DNA of 64,000 bases from Auanema rhodensis (lineage: Eukaryota; Nematoda; Chromadorea; Rhabditida; Rhabditidae). Shown here piece by piece: positions 62,474 through 64,000 of this stretch. The number at the start of each line of letters is the position of its first letter. Position 1 is the stretch's first letter. The position numbers and the translations under genes were made by a program. A model generated the notes under the pieces. It saw only the letters and a program-made list of their open reading frames with translations, had not been told where the DNA came from and ran no database searches. Location of the stretch: assembly GCA_964057225.1 (NCBI GenBank), contig OZ059897.1, positions 2,480,001 to 2,544,000 on the forward strand, given 5' to 3'.

Positions 62474-64000
62474 CCCTGAAGAAATGATTTTTTCGTTGAA
62501 AAACATTGTCCATCGTATTCGTCTTGAAAAAAGGAATCTAAAAACATCTACTTTTTGTGAAATTATTTAGAAATTTTTCGGGAAAATTTTTGTCAAAATG
62601 TTTTTGGAAGCAATGTTGAGTGTACATAGGAACTCAACATACACTAATGCATTATTTTTCAAACGATCATAACTAATTTTTGTATAGAGCGTTTCTCAAT
62701 GTAGTATAGTGCATTCGATGCGGATTTTTAAGCTGCGTTGATCTGTGTTATCAGATTTGAGTTAACTTAAAAATGCACCGAGATATCAACTGATATAGGT
62801 TCACACTTATATCCTCGATTTTCACCCTGAAGAAATGATTTTTTCGTTGAATAACATTGTCCATCGTCTTCGTCTTGAAAAAAGGAATCTAAAAACATCT
62901 ACTTTTTGTGAAATTATCTAGAAATTTTTCGGGAAAATTTTTGTCAAAATGTTTTTGGAAGCAATGTTGAGTGTACATGGGAACTCAACATACACTAATG
63001 CATTATTTTTCAAACGATCATAACTAATTTTTGTATAGAGCGTTTCTCAATGTAGTATAGTGCATTCGATGCGGATTTTTAAGCTGCGTTGATCTGTGTT
63101 ATCAGATTTGAGTTAATTTAAAAATGCACCGAGATATCAACTGATATATGTTCACACTTATATCCTCGATTTTCACCCTGAAGAAATGATTTTTTCGTTG
63201 AAAAACATTGTCCATCGTATTCGTCTTGAAAAAAGAAATCTAAAAACATCTACTTTTTGTGAAATTATTTAGAAATTTTTCGGGAAAATTTTTGTCAAAA
63301 TGTTTTTGGAAGCAATGTTGAGTGTACATGGGAACTCAACATACACTAATGCATTATTTTTCAAACGATCATAACTAATTTTTGTATAGAGCGTTTCTCA
63401 ATGTAGTATAGTGCATTCGATGCGGATTTTTAAGCTGCGTTGATCTGTGTTATCAGATTTGAGTTAACTTAAAAATGCACCGAGATATCAACTGATATAT
63501 GTTCACACTTATATCCTCGATTTTCACCCTGAAGAAATGATTTTTTCGTTGAAAAACATTGTCCATCGTATTCGTCTTGAAAAAAGAAATCTAAAAACAT
63601 CTACTTTTTGTGAAATTATTTAGAAATTTTTCGGGAAAATTTTTGTCAAAATGTTTTTGGAAGCAATGTTGAGTGTACATGGGAACTCAACATACACTAA
63701 TGCATTATTTTTCAAAAGATCATAACTAATTTTTGTATAGAGCGTTTCTCAATGTAGTATAGTGCATTCGATGCGGATTTTTAAGCTGCGTTGATCTGTG
63801 TTATCAGATTTGAGTTAACTTAAAAATGCACCGAGATATCAACTGATATATGTTCACACTTATATCCTCGATTTTCACCCTGAAGAAATGATTTTTTCGT
63901 TGAAAAACATTCTCCATCGTATTCGTCTTGAAAAAAGAAATCTAAAAACATCTACTTTTTGTGAAATTATTTAGAAATTTTTCGGAAAAATTTTTGTCAA
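62474..64000 (+). repeat. Monomers m179-m183, trimer copy and partial last unit
   Basis: m179-m181 correspond to m176-m178: catagga unit, then ttatctag with gttaattt, then a61 unit. They lack catttgatg and ccctgtag, so they are either a less derived copy or corrected ones. m182 has a private caaaagatc near 63717. m183 (63878-64000, 123 bases) is cut by the window edge and has private changes cattctcc and cggaaaaa. Confidence 0.7.

Larger units (their letters stand above)
1..64000 (+). repeat. 351-bp satellite DNA array, entire window
   Basis: Every line of the window belongs to the same AT-rich monomer, repeated head to tail with no inversion and no foreign insertion. Monomer starts (ccctgaag, or ctctgaag/ccctgtag variants) fall at 1, 352, 703, 1054 and so on to 63878. 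Four short monomers account for the only departures from 351-bp spacing. Pairwise differences between monomers are mostly substitutions at a limited set of about 40 diagnostic sites, so identity is high throughout. Such arrays are known from centromeric and pericentromeric heterochromatin of eukaryotes; 351 bp is close to two nucleosome repeats. Array ends are not in the window. The family is not one I recognise. Confidence 0.97.
41765..64000 (+). repeat. Right domain: homogenised monomers
   Basis: Monomers m120-m183. All are aaatga and a213, almost all a123, and nearly all gagttaac, with a few gagttagc units (56507, 59666, 60719). Two sorts dominate: t28 gtcttcg g61 units and a28 gtattcg units with a61 or g61. 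The pairing of a61 with acatct is typical here; in the left domain a61 accompanies ctcct. New alleles appear: catagga at 152-158, ttctg with tttggg, gagacatc, ttagcag, gttaattt and ctattcg. All units are exactly 351 bp. Confidence 0.85.

Noticed and set aside
1-64000. CRISPR array
   Set aside because: Repeats are directly adjacent 351-bp units with no unique spacers, far longer than CRISPR repeats.
1-64000. Tandem gene family, rDNA, 5S, tRNA or histone cluster
   Set aside because: No long open frame and no recognisable rRNA or tRNA sequence in the unit; stops occur in all frames within the monomer.
1-64000. Drosophila 1.688 (359-bp) or Tribolium 360-bp satellite
   Set aside because: Similar length and AT-richness, but the sequence does not match what I know of either; naming a relative would need a database search.
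1-64000. Bacterial or phage operon signals (promoters, ribosome sites, terminators)
   Set aside because: AT-rich hexamers and stem-loops occur by chance in the unit and repeat every 351 bp; no genes exist for them to serve.

Overview
The whole 64 kb window is one uninterrupted head-to-tail satellite DNA array. I count 182 complete monomers plus a 123-base partial one at the right edge. 178 of the complete monomers are exactly 351 bp; the other four are 349-350 bp. All lie in the same orientation. I see no gene, RNA gene, transposon, CRISPR array, inversion or unique spacer. Lengths, counts and variant assignments were read by eye and by coordinate arithmetic, not computed by alignment.

Organism: a megabase-style tandem array with higher-order repeats points to a eukaryotic chromosome, most likely centromeric or pericentromeric heterochromatin. 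The first monomer is about 32 % GC (hand count 114/351). It has 11 CpG where about 9 are expected, so there is no sign of the CpG loss seen in heavily methylated vertebrate or plant satellites. Together with the 351-bp length this fits an invertebrate, perhaps an insect, but I do not recognise the family and cannot name the species.

Monomer numbering and sites: m1 starts at base 1, each monomer begins with ccctgaag, and site numbers are positions within the monomer. Three 5' types recur. Type A has aaatga at 9-14 with t28 and gtcttcg or atcttcg near 42-48. Type A' has a28 and gtattcg. Type B has attaat at 10-15, tttgcc at 45-50, a61 and ctcct at 72-76. Three 3' haplotypes recur at 286-294: gcgctagct, gagttagct and gagttaact.

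Layout: the left domain (1 to about 41.4 kb) mixes all types and carries several nested higher-order repeats. These include an 8-mer (8424-14039), a 5-mer (28778-32287), a 6-mer (35447-39658), a trimer cassette used six times, and a 2.8-kb block duplicated 15.4 kb away. A chimeric monomer (41414-41764) marks the boundary. The right domain (41765-64000) has lost type B, g213 and the gctagc haplotype. It is nearly uniform and carries its own repeats: a dimer, 5-mer, 9/10-mer, a 12-monomer-spaced 7-mer and a trimer.

Within a monomer, an 84-bp core (127-210) containing a 9-bp inverted repeat is almost invariant. A 70-bp nested dyad lies at 236-305. Its strength differs between 3' haplotypes, and opposite to a second small palindrome at 310-323. 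These are the best candidates for something functional, such as protein binding, cruciform DNA or structured satellite RNA. That role is inference.
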